DNA of 64,000 bases from Lamellibrachia columna (lineage: Eukaryota; Annelida; Polychaeta; Sabellida; Siboglinidae): assembly GCA_963662155.1 (NCBI GenBank), contig OY759261.1:43660056-43724055 (forward strand), read 5' to 3'. The notes under the pieces are model-generated. The model was not told the origin of the DNA. It did no database searches and saw only the letters and a list, made by a program, of their open reading frames with translations. Position numbers and translations under genes: made by a program. Below, piece by piece: positions 23,090 to 37,847 of this stretch. Within the stretch, counting starts at the first letter, position 1. Each line of letters begins with the position of its first letter.

Positions 23090-25603
23090 GTCTGAAGCAG
23101 GTTATATGCGTGTGTTTAAATGCTAGGAGTATAGTAAATAAGAAAAACGAATTAAACATTATGATAGAAGATATTGACCCTCACATAACTAGTATAACCG
23201 AATCATGGGGAAACACAGACATTACAGATGCTGAATTATGATTGACAGGATACGTAATGTTTAGTAGAGATCGAATAGGAAGAAGGGGAGGGGGAGTTAT
23301 TTTATATGTTAAAGAATCTATTCAGTCTTATGAAATAAAATTAGAAAACGAAGCAGATTACGATGAAGATGTTTGGTGCAAAATAGTTTCAGGAAATTCA
23401 AAATTAACAATTTATTAGATATAGTTTTATCATCACAAAAAGAATTAGTGGACAATGTAAAAATACATGAACCATTGGGTAACAGTGACCACAATCAAAT
23501 ACATTTTGACATCAATGTAAAATCAGAAAGTAAAAATAAAAAAACGTATAGGAGAAACTTCCACAAAGGTAACCATAAAGATGTGTGAAAATACTTAGCA
23601 AAGCTAGATTGGAATAATGTTGGAATATTCTACAAAAAAAATTGAGAGTATCATCGATAAATTTGTTACCTTGAAAAAACAAGGAAAACGGTCTAGAAAG
23701 AAACACTTGTCAAATGAAGCTATTAGAAAAATAATGTTTAAGCAAACTATGTGGAGGGTTTATAGGCGTACAAGAAAGGATGAAGACTATGCAAATTACA
23801 AAGAGGCACTTAACCTAGCAACATCTGAAATTAGAAAATCTAAAAGAACCTTTGAAAAATAATTGGCAGGTAATATATTTAAAAAAATGACAGCAAGAGT
23901 TTCTATGCTTATGTAAGGAGTAAACAGAACGTTCGAGATAAGGTCGGACCACTGGAAAACAACAGGGGAAACATAATTTCAGAGAGGTTTCAAATGGCAG
24001 AGGTCTTGAATGAGTATTTCAGCTCAGTATTTATCACAGAAGATATCAGCTCACTTCCAGTTCAATTTACTAAATTTGAGGGAAATAATTCAGAACATTT
24101 AGGGCAGTTATTTGTAACTCCTATAATGATAACAAACAAAATTAAGAAGATGAAAGATAATAAATCACCTGGAGTTTATGGGATGCCACCAAAACTGCTT
24201 AAGAAAATTGTTGAGCAAATTAGTATACCACTTGCACAATTGTTTAACTTGTCACTAGAAGAAGGAATAGTTCCTTCAGAATGGAAAGAAGCAAACATAA
24301 CGCCACTATTTAAGAAGGGATCGAGGAACAAGCCAGAAAATTACAGACCAGTGAGTTTAACATCAGTTGTATGTAAACTACTCGAAACATTAATTAGAGA
24401 CAACATGGTGGAATTCCTTGTAAAACATAATTTAATAAATACATCTCAACATGGGTTCCTAAAAGCAAGGTCATGTCTAACCAATCTATTGTTTTTTTTT
24501 GAAGAAATTACAAAGTCGGTAGATGACGGGTCACCAGTGGATGTTGTCTACTTAGATTTTCAGAAAGCTTTCAATAAAGTGTCACACCAAAGATTGATAC
24601 TTAAACTAAAAGCCCATGGTATAGGAAATGATGTAATCAACTGGATAGAAAAGTGGCTTACACAAAGAAGACAGAGAGTAATAGTAGACGGTAAGATTTC
24701 AAACTGGAAATCGGTTTTGAGTGGGGTACCACAGGGATCAGTATTAGGCCCTATACTGTTTTTAATATATATAAATGATCTAGAAGATGACATATGTAGC
24801 AAAGTACTCAAATTTGCAGATGAAACAAAAGTATTCAGAAAGGTTACAAATGTTACAGATAAACAAAGTTTACAGGATGATCTAGATAAATTAGTTAAAT
24901 GGTCAGAAAAATGGCAAATGGTATTCAATTTTGGGAAGTGCAAATGTATACACATAGGACATGGCAACATGGACGAAGAATATACAATGGGGGAGGCTGT
25001 ACTAGGTAGAACCACACAAGAAAAGGACCTAGGAGTAACATTTAGTGCTGACATGAAAGTTTCAGAGCAATGTGGGATTGCTGCTTCAAAAGGAAATCAA
25101 ATTCTAGGGCTAATTAGGAGAACTATCATGTATAAGGAGAAACAGCTAATTGTACCCCTGTACAAAGCAATAGTTAGACCACATTTGGAATATTGTATTC
25201 AAGCATGGAGGCCGTATCATAAAAAGGACATAGACAAGCTAGAAAGAATACAACGAAGAGCAACCAAAATGATTCCAGAATTGAGAGACCTTAGTTACGA
25301 AAGCCGCTTATTACAACACTAGAGACCAGGAGACTAAGAGGAGACCAAATAGAAGTATTTAAAATAGTGAACGGTTATGAGGATGTTGATAGGAATATGT
25401 TCTTCAAATTTAAACTTAGAACGAGAGGACACAAAGCAGCATTAGTGAAGGAGCAGTGTAGGTTGGACATGAGAAAGTACTCTTTCTCACAAAGGTTGAT
25501 AAATGAATGGAGCAAACTGCCAAATGATTGTGTTAATGCTAGTAGTGTGAATATGTTTAAAAATAGAATTGACAGATATTTGATAAGGGCTACAAATAGA
25601 TGA
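23090..25603 (+). pseudogene. CR1 ORF2 remnant
   Basis: The endonuclease start (VCLNARSIVNKK) is readable but interrupted by a stop near 23238. An internal deletion near 23403-23415 removes much of the endonuclease core. Further stops lie near 23588 and 23862. RT is open at 23994-25322 with YLDFQKAFNKV, SGVPQGSVLGP and FADETK, where the usual FADDTK has one Asp replaced by Glu next to the catalytic pair. The last segment continues in another frame at 25367-25603. Confidence 0.85.
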
Positions 25604-25700
25604 ACAAACTGTTGGAGTCTCGATAAGCCAATGGCTTCCTTGTCCACTTTGCCATTTGGAACTTGTTGTTTGGGATGGCAATCTTGTTAAATCTTGTTAA

Positions 25701-26039
25701 AAATATACATAGTCTGCATAGGTATAATGCATTGGTCCACTTGACAGCAAGTTGCCAGCCAAACATGTTTACTTTAGACAGAAATTTTCAGAAGCCAACA
25801 TTTGTCAACTTTTCACATTATCAGAAGATATTCTGTTGTCTAGGCCTTCCCTCCAACTCACAGGTGCCTGAATGACCAGCCCACTCCAGTTGGTACAGAC
25901 AGTATTAGTGCTCTGTGATGTTCTCCCTCACATTCACACATGCCTTAATCTAATCTCTGTCAGGCTAATGACTGGAATAGTGAATGCAGGCCTTTTGGAA
26001 ATCCCTGATTAACATGTATGTGAACTACACAGTAATACC
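25701..26039. other. Non-coding, nothing recognised
   Basis: Short unique stretch after the LINE tail with no supported gene or repeat. Confidence 0.4.
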
Positions 26040-26215
26040 AATTGTTATTTGGGAATTTGTCAATTAAACTAAATTAAATTAACCCCTTTTGGTTAAGTTA
26101 ATTAATTTAATTTAATTACTCTAGCCTTTCTGGTAAAGTTAATTAATTAAATTAAATTAACTTAACTTAGTTAATTAAATTAAAACAATTACAATTGAAA
26201 TTAACCCATGCCTGT
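26040..26215. repeat. AATTAAATTA-rich repeat, right member of the inverted pair
   Basis: TTAATTAAATTAAATT-type sequence ending TTAACCCATGCCTGTACTG, the mirror of the start of 21065-21240. Confidence 0.6.
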
Positions 26216-26289
26216 ACTGTTTATATATTGAGTCATAAATATAAATTATTCGTTATTGCGTTGTAAAATATTGCGTTGTTAAAGGAATT

Positions 26290-26520
26290 ATTATAAATGT
26301 TAATGTCGATATTATTATTATGTATTATTATTGTTATTGGTGTTATCATTGTTGTTATTAGGGTTATCATTATTTTTATTGTTAACACTAATGTTAATTT
26401 TATTTTCATTAACATTGACATTATCATTGACACTGTCATTGATACTGACATTGTCATTGACATTTACATTGGTTGTATTGTGTATTGTCAGTGTATTGTC
26501 GTTGTCACGGGCATTGTCTC
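26290..26520. repeat. TTA/GTT and ATTGAC simple-repeat tract
   Basis: Imperfect trinucleotide repeats pass into an approximate hexanucleotide ATTGAC/ATTGTC array (about 26410-26475). The low-complexity frames here are not genes. Confidence 0.8.
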
Positions 26521-26559
26521 GTCTCGTTAATTTAATTATTAACCACATTTGTTCAGTCA

Positions 26560-29196
<2,637 letters not shown>

Positions 29197-29197
<1 letters not shown>

Positions 29198-29421
29198 TCT
29201 TATGGTGGCGGGGTTGACTTAGTACGATAGCAACAAGAAGTACATAAAATACGAGACCGGCTCTCTCAACGTCATCGTCACCGCCCCGCACGGGGGCATC
29301 TGCAACCCGCATCCATCCCGAACAGGGAAGCCGGGTGTTTCAACGGCATTGAATGCGATTTCAAGCACAACTGTTGCGTTCCGGATCCCGCGAACTGCGG
29401 CGTCAGAACCGTCAAAGAAAG
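29197..29421 (+). pseudogene. Broken first coding exon of a third FGase-like paralogue
   Basis: Reads YDSNKKYIKYETGSLNVIV then APHGG, and ends CVPDPANCGV...KE before a donor AAAG|GTGTGT at 29422. It corresponds to residues about 16-91 of the intact gene at 4250. The signal peptide start is missing, an in-frame TAG precedes YDSNK, and one base is lost just after the APHGG codons. It is clearly more diverged than copies A and A'. Exons 2-4 were not found downstream. Confidence 0.8.
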
Positions 29422-29463
29422 GTGTGTTAAAATTATTCTATCCAAACCATACCTTTCTAAGCA

Positions 29464-32400
29464 TCAGTCCTCTTCATTTTCATCGTGTAGGACGTACTTG
29501 CCGCTCTCATTTTGGCAGGCCTGTCCACCCTGGCATGCGCAAAATGGTGTGCATGCCATGTCAGAGCTGTTGTAGCTGCACTTTTTCGTGCTACATGGCA
29601 TTTCACTCTGACATGAGCACTTGATCAGCTTTAGCAACCCATTTGGGGCTAACGAGGTGTCTGGGGAGACAGTAGCTGTACTTAGCGCAGTACTCCCATC
29701 CTGCTGTGATCAACCATAAGATGTAGAGCCTAGTACAGGTGGGTTGGGATCATAGACATAAATAGAACACCCGTTAGTAAAACAAGACCGCTGAGCCATT
29801 ATCAGTTGACACATGATAAAGTGATGCAGGCATTGACCAGTGACATTCATGCTGCTACACGGCAAGAACCCACTGGAGGCCCAGTGTTTATACTGTACAA
29901 CACTCAGTCTTCATCATATATCTATAGATATACAGTACTAATAAGAGATTATTACTACATAGCTATATATATACCTAATACCTTATTACTTGCACAATAT
30001 ATCCATGCACCTTGTATATCAAATATCATAACATATTAACTATAACAGTACCACCACTAAACATGATCGAAACTGAACTTTCTGAAGTGCTCTATACATA
30101 TATTAGTGGTCAAAATCTCATTAAGCCCTGTTGGACATTCTTCTAGATCTAAGGTCCCAAAAATATTATTTTCCCATCTTCCAACACATTCCCCAGCTGC
30201 TCCATCACAGCCATTTCCACATGCAGATCAAGATCTTTCTCGAATGTTATCTGGCCAACTTGCCCAAGGACACGCCTCATGTAAAGAAATATGCTCTCTC
30301 ATTTAAGTTGTCAATTGTTTCAGTAGGCAACCTTTCACATGGTTTGTCAAACAAATGCATAGAATGCAATGAATGTTGCAATGTGTACAGAATGAGTTAC
30401 ATGATAGTGGTTCATACAACGATGAAAAGGTAAACGACGACCAAAAAGGGAGAGCCTCATTACATGCACATGACTTAATCAAAATAGAGAAAAGAATCTT
30501 ATTAATGAGCTGGCATCTAGTACAGTTTAAAAAAAAGAGTTACAAATATGCATACACGCACGCACGCACACATTATTTATAAAACTGAATCCTACCCCAA
30601 TAATATTTTATGTTGCACCCAATGAACTACTGGGAAACACTTCATGTACGCTACCCCCCAAGAAAAACAAACGTATCTGTAATATATTGATATTTCAAAA
30701 CATTTTCGAAACTGTTACATTCATGCAGTCATGCAGTGGATGCAACTGTTTCTGCGTGCAATGAAATGCCGGCCAGTGGTCCACGACCACTTCACTGCAG
30801 TGAGCTGGCTTATCGCTCTTGTTTATAGGGGGATGATTAATGATGTAACTCTATGGATGGGATCCAAAGCATAAAGCCAAATTGCTATTTACAGATGGGT
30901 TGTGGCTACATTCTGTTCGAACGCTTCACTTGTAGGTGGTAATGAAAACAGCTTTGGTGCAGAAGCCTTGCTTCTGCTTACTTTAGAAAACCACATTTGT
31001 TGGCGTGCTTCCGTCATCGAATGACATCTTTGTTGACCATAGCAGGCCAACATGAAGTGTGTGGCCTGGTCTACTACTTCCGAAAACGGTGGTCCGCCTG
31101 GATTTACCAGTAAGTTGAGATAACGTTGGCCATGTCTCAGAACTTTCAGAGCTGCAACCTTGCCAACGCTAAAATATGACGCCACAGTATGACAACCTGT
31201 GAGACCGTGAGCAGCTGGTAGATCTGGGGCGATGGCGCTGTGCTCTCCTGCAGCTGCGTTGATATCTAGGACACTTTGACCTTGAATTGGCGAAACCATT
31301 AGAACGTTGCAGGATATATGGCCCTGGTGACAGAAATGCAACAAGAGAACAAAGATGTCGGTGTCATCTGCAACGACCAGGACGGTACCATCATCTACAC
31401 GTGAAACTTGTTGCACAATCAGAGGGTCTCCCTCCTCCTGCGTTATAGCCATGTCTTGACGTTTGTTTACAAAACCATTTGCGATTTCTACAGGAACCGA
31501 GTCTCTGCCAGTGACGACTAGTTTATGCTTTTGAAAGTCAGCCTTGTGTGAAACCAAATCCTCGAAGATGAGAGCAGTCAATTGATCTTTGTTTGTGGTG
31601 ACGGTTAGGACGACTTTTTGTGGAGGCAGGCGAGCTGTGCAACATAATGTGTAGACCCTGCTTGCTTGCTCCTTTGTCCCTGCCGCGTCGGGTTGCCTCC
31701 TTAGCACTGCCCTCAATGTATCTGTCGAACACCAGATATATGTCACTGTCACAGTTCATGGCCCATTAGCGTGGTTGTGTCAAGATCGACTTCAAGCCTA
31801 TGGCTTTTGCATAGATTGTTTCAGTGTCAAACATTTTAGCATCTCCGACTTTAACGTGTTTCCTGTATAAAGCCATGGTGGTCACAATTTTTGGTATTGA
31901 ATCATGAAATCCACCAGGCCAACTGCGTTCAAAAGACTCCATCTGTGTTTTTTTCCAGCGCCTTGTCGGCATTGACCGAGGAGTGATTCACAACGTGTCC
32001 AGTGACAATGTTCATCAACCCATCTGGATGTTGCTCTGGGACAAGTGGATCTATGCAAAATTCCAATTTATCACGTAGAGCTCTCCTGTCTTGATCGTCT
32101 CCTTTGATTCTTGCGGCTGTTTCTTCTTTATGCGAAGTTTGGGCAGATGGTTGTTCGTTATCTCTCATCTCGTTCAAGTCGTCGCTGATGCCATGGCAGG
32201 TATGCAAGCGGTAAGCCCAGGTTTTCAGAGTTTCCGGTTTCAGAGTTATTCCAATTATCCCACTCTGTCCATGACCATACCTCACGAAGGTAGTTTCAAT
32301 GGCCATGTCACTCCAAATGCCATTGAACAGACCAGCGTTGTGGTGCATCGTGTGCTGTCCTGTTGATGAAATGCTGCTGATGAAATGCGCACGTATGCCA

Positions 32401-32510
32401 TCGGGCAAGCCTTCCATAGTTCGCAGATAGTAGAGTGCATACCGGGCATAGTGGACATGCCCTGCGGCAAAGAACAAAGGGACCAAATCCTTCAAATTAA
32501 TGTTGTCATG
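29464..32510 (-). pseudogene. Dead gene: PIN/FEN-like core with Cys-rich C-terminus
   Basis: Reverse-strand pieces in order: NLKDLVPLFFAAGHVHYARY...NGIWSDMAIETTFVRYGHG (32510-31929); a short piece with KMFDTETIYAKAIGL (31955-31766); YLVFDRYIEG (about 31730); then 31690-30889 with PPQKVVLTVT, VADDTDIFVLLL and HGLTGCHTVASYF; finally, after about 1.1 kb, YDPNPPVLGSTSYG and a Cys-rich tail KCSCQ...KKCSY...FCACQGG ending at a stop at 29464. Frameshifts lie near 31955 (A run), 31760 and about 31680, and a TGA follows the TSYG piece. I recall this architecture as a multicopy invertebrate family; the acidic motifs suggest a PIN/FEN-type nuclease fold. Its function is unknown. Confidence 0.6.
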
Positions 32511-33514
32511 TTCTTATGATTTTTGTTCGCGGAACATGAAATATAGTCTTTTTTCGCATAGTCGGCAACAATTTGTAGCATACTTATGGTCGCCTTGTTT
32601 TCTTTACATTTTTTCATATCAATTATGGTGAAATCGAATTCCTCATATAAAATAACATTTCAATCATGTCTGTATCTTGTCTGATTGCGAAGATACGATA
32701 AAAAGTTGATTTGGGCGGCCATTTTTTATTTTTTTTATTTTTTTTTAAATGCTCAAGCGTTAGAACTCCACACCCCCGGATGTCATTATATACATGTTAG
32801 AGATGACTAATCAGCAAATAAAAAACTATATCAGGCAAAAGGGGGTTACCCCCTCGGCTGCTGGACTAAAGTTTTAGATGTTTTGAAAGTGATGGTGAAT
32901 TCATTCCAGACCACAGACAGAGCGACAGGGAAAGCGCTTGCTCAAGTTAAGCTCAATTTTAGGAACAATAAGTTGTTGTGAAATGGATTATCTGAGCTGT
33001 CTAGGGACATTTAAAATATGCAGGAGACTAGCCAAGTAGGATGGTTGTTGTGTAGATAGGACACGCTACGTAAGAGTGGACATTTTAAAAGTAATTAGTT
33101 TGGTGTGTGTTTTCTTTGTTTCTGTGTTTCCTTGCCATAATTGACTGTCCACAGGATGAATCTTGACACGGGTTCTTTTCGTTAAGGTTATAGCAGTGAC
33201 CAGCTAGGTGGAGGTGTATCATTTGAATCTTGGTTGAACGTTTGTCTATGTCCCTCTAATGGTCTTTGTTTATCAGCCTATTGCCCTGTGAATATTGATA
33301 AACTTTCTGAGGATTATATCAGAATACTGTACTTAATAAAACTATTGAATCATAAAAAAATTAATATGTAATCATTTCAGAATAACAGTACATTTTACTC
33401 GATTTTGAATTACAATTCCATCAGTAGGTTAATTGTCGAATAATTTGTGTACGTGCTATATTTAGACTCCGTGCTGTTTTATTTCTGCAAAGTCTTGTTT
33501 GCTTTCCCGTAATT
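32511..33514. other. Non-coding, nothing recognised
   Basis: AT-rich DNA that may contain further exons or upstream sequence of the dead PIN-like gene, but none could be identified. Confidence 0.3.
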
Positions 33515-33793
33515 TTATGTCGTGCTGATTCCTGTAAGGGGATTGTCATCGGTGCAACGTATTGCATACAACAATGTACACGGTTTGTTGCGGTCTTTTC
33601 CCGCCAGTCTCGAGCTTGTGTTAGAGGCATAATCCAGTGTCGGTTTAAGGCCAGGTCGATGGAGCGGCAGCTGCAGTGCCACAGTAAATAAGCCCACCAC
33701 ATATTTAGATACTGGTGGAATTTCGCAAACTGTTTTCGAAGGCCACAAAAGAAGACAAGCTATGCCAATTAACCAAGCGATTTGATGACGCAT
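33515..33793 (-). CDS. Possible secreted-protein first exon, unknown
   Basis: The reverse frame begins MRHQIAWLIGIACLLLWPSK, a plausible signal peptide (charged start, hydrophobic core), followed by about 70 residues with no recognised domain, then a stop. There is no clear splice context. It may be a real 5' exon of a secreted or receptor protein, or chance. Confidence 0.2.
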   Translation of the reverse strand: MRHQIAWLIGIACLLLWPSKTVCEIPPVSKYVVGLFTVALQLPLHRPGLKPTLDYASNTSSRLAGKDRNKPCTLLYAIRCTDDNPLTGISTT

Positions 33794-34154
33794 TACATAA
33801 ACATTAACATAATGTTACGACAATGCCCATTAGCTGTCTAGAGTACGCCCCACTAATTTCCGGTAGATGGCGCCACTTCTTTGCACCTAGGCGTTTTGCA
33901 ACATGGGAATATAAACTCAGTCAATACTGCCCTCTAGCGGGTCATGAGGGGACAACTCTCGCTGTGATGTGAAAGCTGGGCCACTGGGACATTGATCCGG
34001 TTCTGAATATATTCCAACGCTATTGAAGCTAATTGTAGATATTGTAAAACGCCATTGTCTTGATTGAAACAAGTATTATGTTAGCAAAACTTCAAAGTTA
34101 TCTTGGTGAGCCCGGTTTTTTAAACAAGATTTAACAAAATGTCCACCCAATACT

Positions 34155-34456
34155 ACAGGCTCCAGATGGCAAGTGGATAAGAAAGCCACTGGCTTATCGA
34201 GATTCCAACAAATTTATTTATGTATAGCCCGCCTTTATCAAATATCTGTCAATTTTATTCTTAAACATATTCATACTGCATTCACACAGTGACTTGACAG
34301 TTTGTTCCATTCATTTATCGTCCTCTGTGAAAATTAGCGCCTTCTCATATCCAAATTGCACTGTTCTGTAACCAATTCTGCTTCGTGCCTACATTTTCAA
34401 CTGCCTTCTTTAAGTGTGAAGAACGTACCTTTATCAATATCCTCATAAACATTTTT
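34155..34456 (-). mobile_element. CR1 LINE 3'-end fragment, degraded
   Basis: Reverse complement similarity to the last 300 bp of the CR1 copies (tail GCCATCTGGA..., then the conserved NRIDRYL region and RKY block) with many substitutions. It is older than the other copies. Confidence 0.8.
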
Positions 34457-34873
34457 AGACGGGAATTGTTCAAATCATGATAGAAGTATGACATATGGTG
34501 GATATGTACTTTAGTATATTATGTAAAATCAGAAATGATTGGTACCCAACGTGGGAACCAATGAGAATACTATTAAATGACCGCCATTTCCACGATGGCC
34601 ACCAAATATGCGTGATTCTTTGTTCAAATCATGATAGAAGCATGAACTGTGGTGGACGTGTAATTTATCATAGGTAGAATAAGACATCATTGGTTTCCAA
34701 CGTGGGAACCAATGGGAACATCTTTAAAATGGCCGCCATTTCCAAGTTGGCCGCAAACTATACGGGAATTGCTCAAATTATGATAGAAGCTTGGAAGTTG
34801 GTGAACGGTACACTGGACATGCACTTTATTATATGTAGTATCCGAAATGATCGATACCCAACGTAGGAACCCC
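34457..34873. repeat. About 155-bp tandem repeat, nearly three copies
   Basis: Each unit has GGGAATTGTTCAAATCATGA, then CCCAACGTGGGAACCAATG, then AATGGCCGCCATTTCCA-type sequence. Units start near 34457, 34610 and 34758; the third is cut before the GT array. Confidence 0.85.
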
Positions 34874-34879
34874 ATTAAA

Positions 34880-35011
<132 letters not shown>

Positions 35012-35119
35012 ATCTTTCTTTCAATCTCACTGCACAATTATAGGAATTAATCACTGTTTTTACTTTTATGAAACAATTGAATATGTAGACAAAGTTTTGT
35101 GCACAGTACTTGTGGCAAC

Positions 35120-35290
35120 CTCTGTGTTGGATGAATATGACCCTCCCCCGTGTGAACTTGTAACGCCCATGAAGTTTGTTTGGAAAATATGACACCCGTG
35201 TAAACTTGTGGCGCCCTCATGGAGTCGATTAAGAAAATATGTCCCCGCATGAACTTTGAAGTCTGTATTGGAAAAAATGAACTCCCTCTT
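35120..35290. repeat. Degenerate about 50-bp tandem repeat
   Basis: Three to four diverged units with AAAATATGA.CCC and GTGTRAACTTGTRRCGCCC. No convincing gene covers it. Confidence 0.5.
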
Positions 35291-35489
35291 ATTTCAGCAG
35301 TTATTGATCCTACCTACACAGACAATCAAGTTGGGATTCATGGTAAGCACTAATATGAGATGTCTGGTGGACAAGCCTCACAGGATCTTACCCACAGTCG
35401 TGAACCAGTGTAAACAAATATATTTGCAAAGTCACACAATGACATTCACAAATGCACACAAACGTACACCCACGCATGCACGCAAATTC

Positions 35490-35845
<356 letters not shown>

Positions 35846-35943
35846 TGTGAGGGTGTGTGTGAGGATGTGCGTGGGTGCGTGCGTATACGTTTGGGTGCAT
35901 TTGTTATTGCTTGGCCACTGTGCGCCGCGACAAGCCCGCTCCC

Positions 35944-36001
35944 GATCGATCGATCGAAAGAAAGAAATAACGAACGAATGAACGAACGAAAGAACGAACG
36001 C
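35944..36001. repeat. GATC and AACG/AAAG tetranucleotide tract
   Basis: Short runs of CGAT followed by GAAA and GAAC repeats. Confidence 0.8.
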
Positions 36002-37847
36002 ACTGAAGCACACAAGCACATACGCACTCTTTGGAAATAAAAGCGAGCAAGGGAACGATACGCTGCCAATACATTGATTTTAGCATCTTCCAGATACATT
36101 GTTGACATACATGGTAATTAATTTGGTACCAACTTCGTTTGTGTATATCTGAAGAAAAGCATAAATGGTGCTCAAATTAGCTAGGTTCAAATAGAAATAG
36201 GCGCAATTACTGAGCACATATTTACGTGTTTTCAGCTACGGACGGTAAAAATAGCAACAGTCGTTCAATGGTATGCTACGTTTAATGTTATTAGCAAATG
36301 GCACGGGAAACTGCCATAGAGGGTGTTTGCCCCTGTGATTACATTATTTCTAAAAGCATGGCCAAGTCTAAGTAAACGACACATGAGTCATTCACGTGAA
36401 ATATACGAGCACTTCTTTCATTATGGTTGTGCTCCCAGACGGAATGGCAGAGGACGTGTATCACAGCAATGGGTCTAGAGCAACACGGCCATAGTCGGTT
36501 TGATCGATCGAAGAGTTAGGCTAACACAAGCGTGACTCACAGTCTCACAAAGAGTGACTCTTTTATATGTATACTGTTCAACTGAGCAGAGTTCGTCTGC
36601 AGTATGTTCTGACTGGCAACACTACAAGCAATGTTTCGAAATCCTTTCACAGCGGGTTGAGAAATAAAAAATATATAAACATATAACGATGGTTCAACGA
36701 GGTCAATGCTAACACATTTTGTGCGCGAATATTATAACTGCAAATTAAAATGTAATTGTGAATATCACGTAAAATCCAAACGTTCCATTAAAATGCTCTT
36801 TGTACCGATTCCATCTACTTTAGGATTAGCTCTGAACAATCATATAAACTCGAATATGATGGACGGCTCGCGCTCCTAGTTTCCGTGTAGACAAGGATAC
36901 GACTGCTATAACCAGAACATTGCGGCAGTGGGGTTGGTACGAAAGCCTTTTTGCGAACGTCTCCGAAAAACAAACCGCACACATCGTCTTAATTGACTAC
37001 CCGCTGTTCCGTCGTCTTGTCGAAAAACAAGCATGTGTCTGAATAACATCCAACTCGCCATTTGCGAGGGAAAGAGGATTCATATGCAGACGAATAAATC
37101 CAGTATATATACTAATAGACACGCGGACAAGCAGAATCCAGACCAGACTATTCACCCTGCAACCGTAGACAAGCTTCAATGCGGGTATGTAAAAAACAAT
37201 TTTTTTCGCCGCGAGATTTAAGCCGGATATACACGTGGCGATATCATTGCCACCCATTAAATCACTACGGCCGCAATATTATAAATTCAAAATACCCAGT
37301 TGCGGAGTGGTATAAACGATTGGTAGGCAGGGCAACGCCATTGTTCATTACGACTTCTAATGTCATTTCAACTGTGCACTCGAGTACCGTTACATAGTTA
37401 AAAAAGGACATTATTATGTTTCCAAACTCATGTTCAATACAAACACTATCCACAATTAAAATCAGGAGATTTATTGACAAGCATAAGGAGTTTTCCAAAT
37501 GAAATAGAAGATGTGCAGAATCTGCCCATCAAATGTAAGTTGTGGTAGTGATGATATGGTAAGTAGCGCTACTTGTGGGGAGTTTTGGCGCCTGCAGTAT
37601 AGCTGATCACACGCGTTCGATCACTCTCCAAACAAATGCTCGCTTCCGATTCAAAGAGAGCAGACGGTTATGACCTTTTCGAATGGCGTAACAGTCGCCT
37701 ATTGTGATAATATGGCCTGGTGTACTAGATGCTCAACTGATGATGTTGTATTCTGTGACTGCACAATAATTGCTCGTTCAAAACAGGTAAAAATAAAGTT
37801 TGAGTTTATGCAGAATCCTGGCATAGAACGTCTGATCGTAGTACACG
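36002..37847. other. Non-coding, nothing recognised
   Basis: Mixed unique sequence. The short frames at 36997-37498 and 37670-37858 show no domain or splice logic. Confidence 0.4.

Larger units (their letters stand above)
22014..25700 (+). mobile_element. CR1-type LINE, nearly full ORF set but degenerate ORF2
   Basis: Forward copy starting just after a TA array, within the ORF1 linker, and ending with two copies of AATCTTGTTA at 25681-25700. ORF1 is open; ORF2 is broken. The subfamily is nearer to the copy at 60842 than to the 13377/51392 pair, as judged by endonuclease wording such as SDHNQIHFDINVKSESKNKK. Confidence 0.9.

Noticed and set aside
30106..30582. Short forward frames
   Set aside because: They lie in the gap of the dead reverse-strand PIN-like gene and show no domain.
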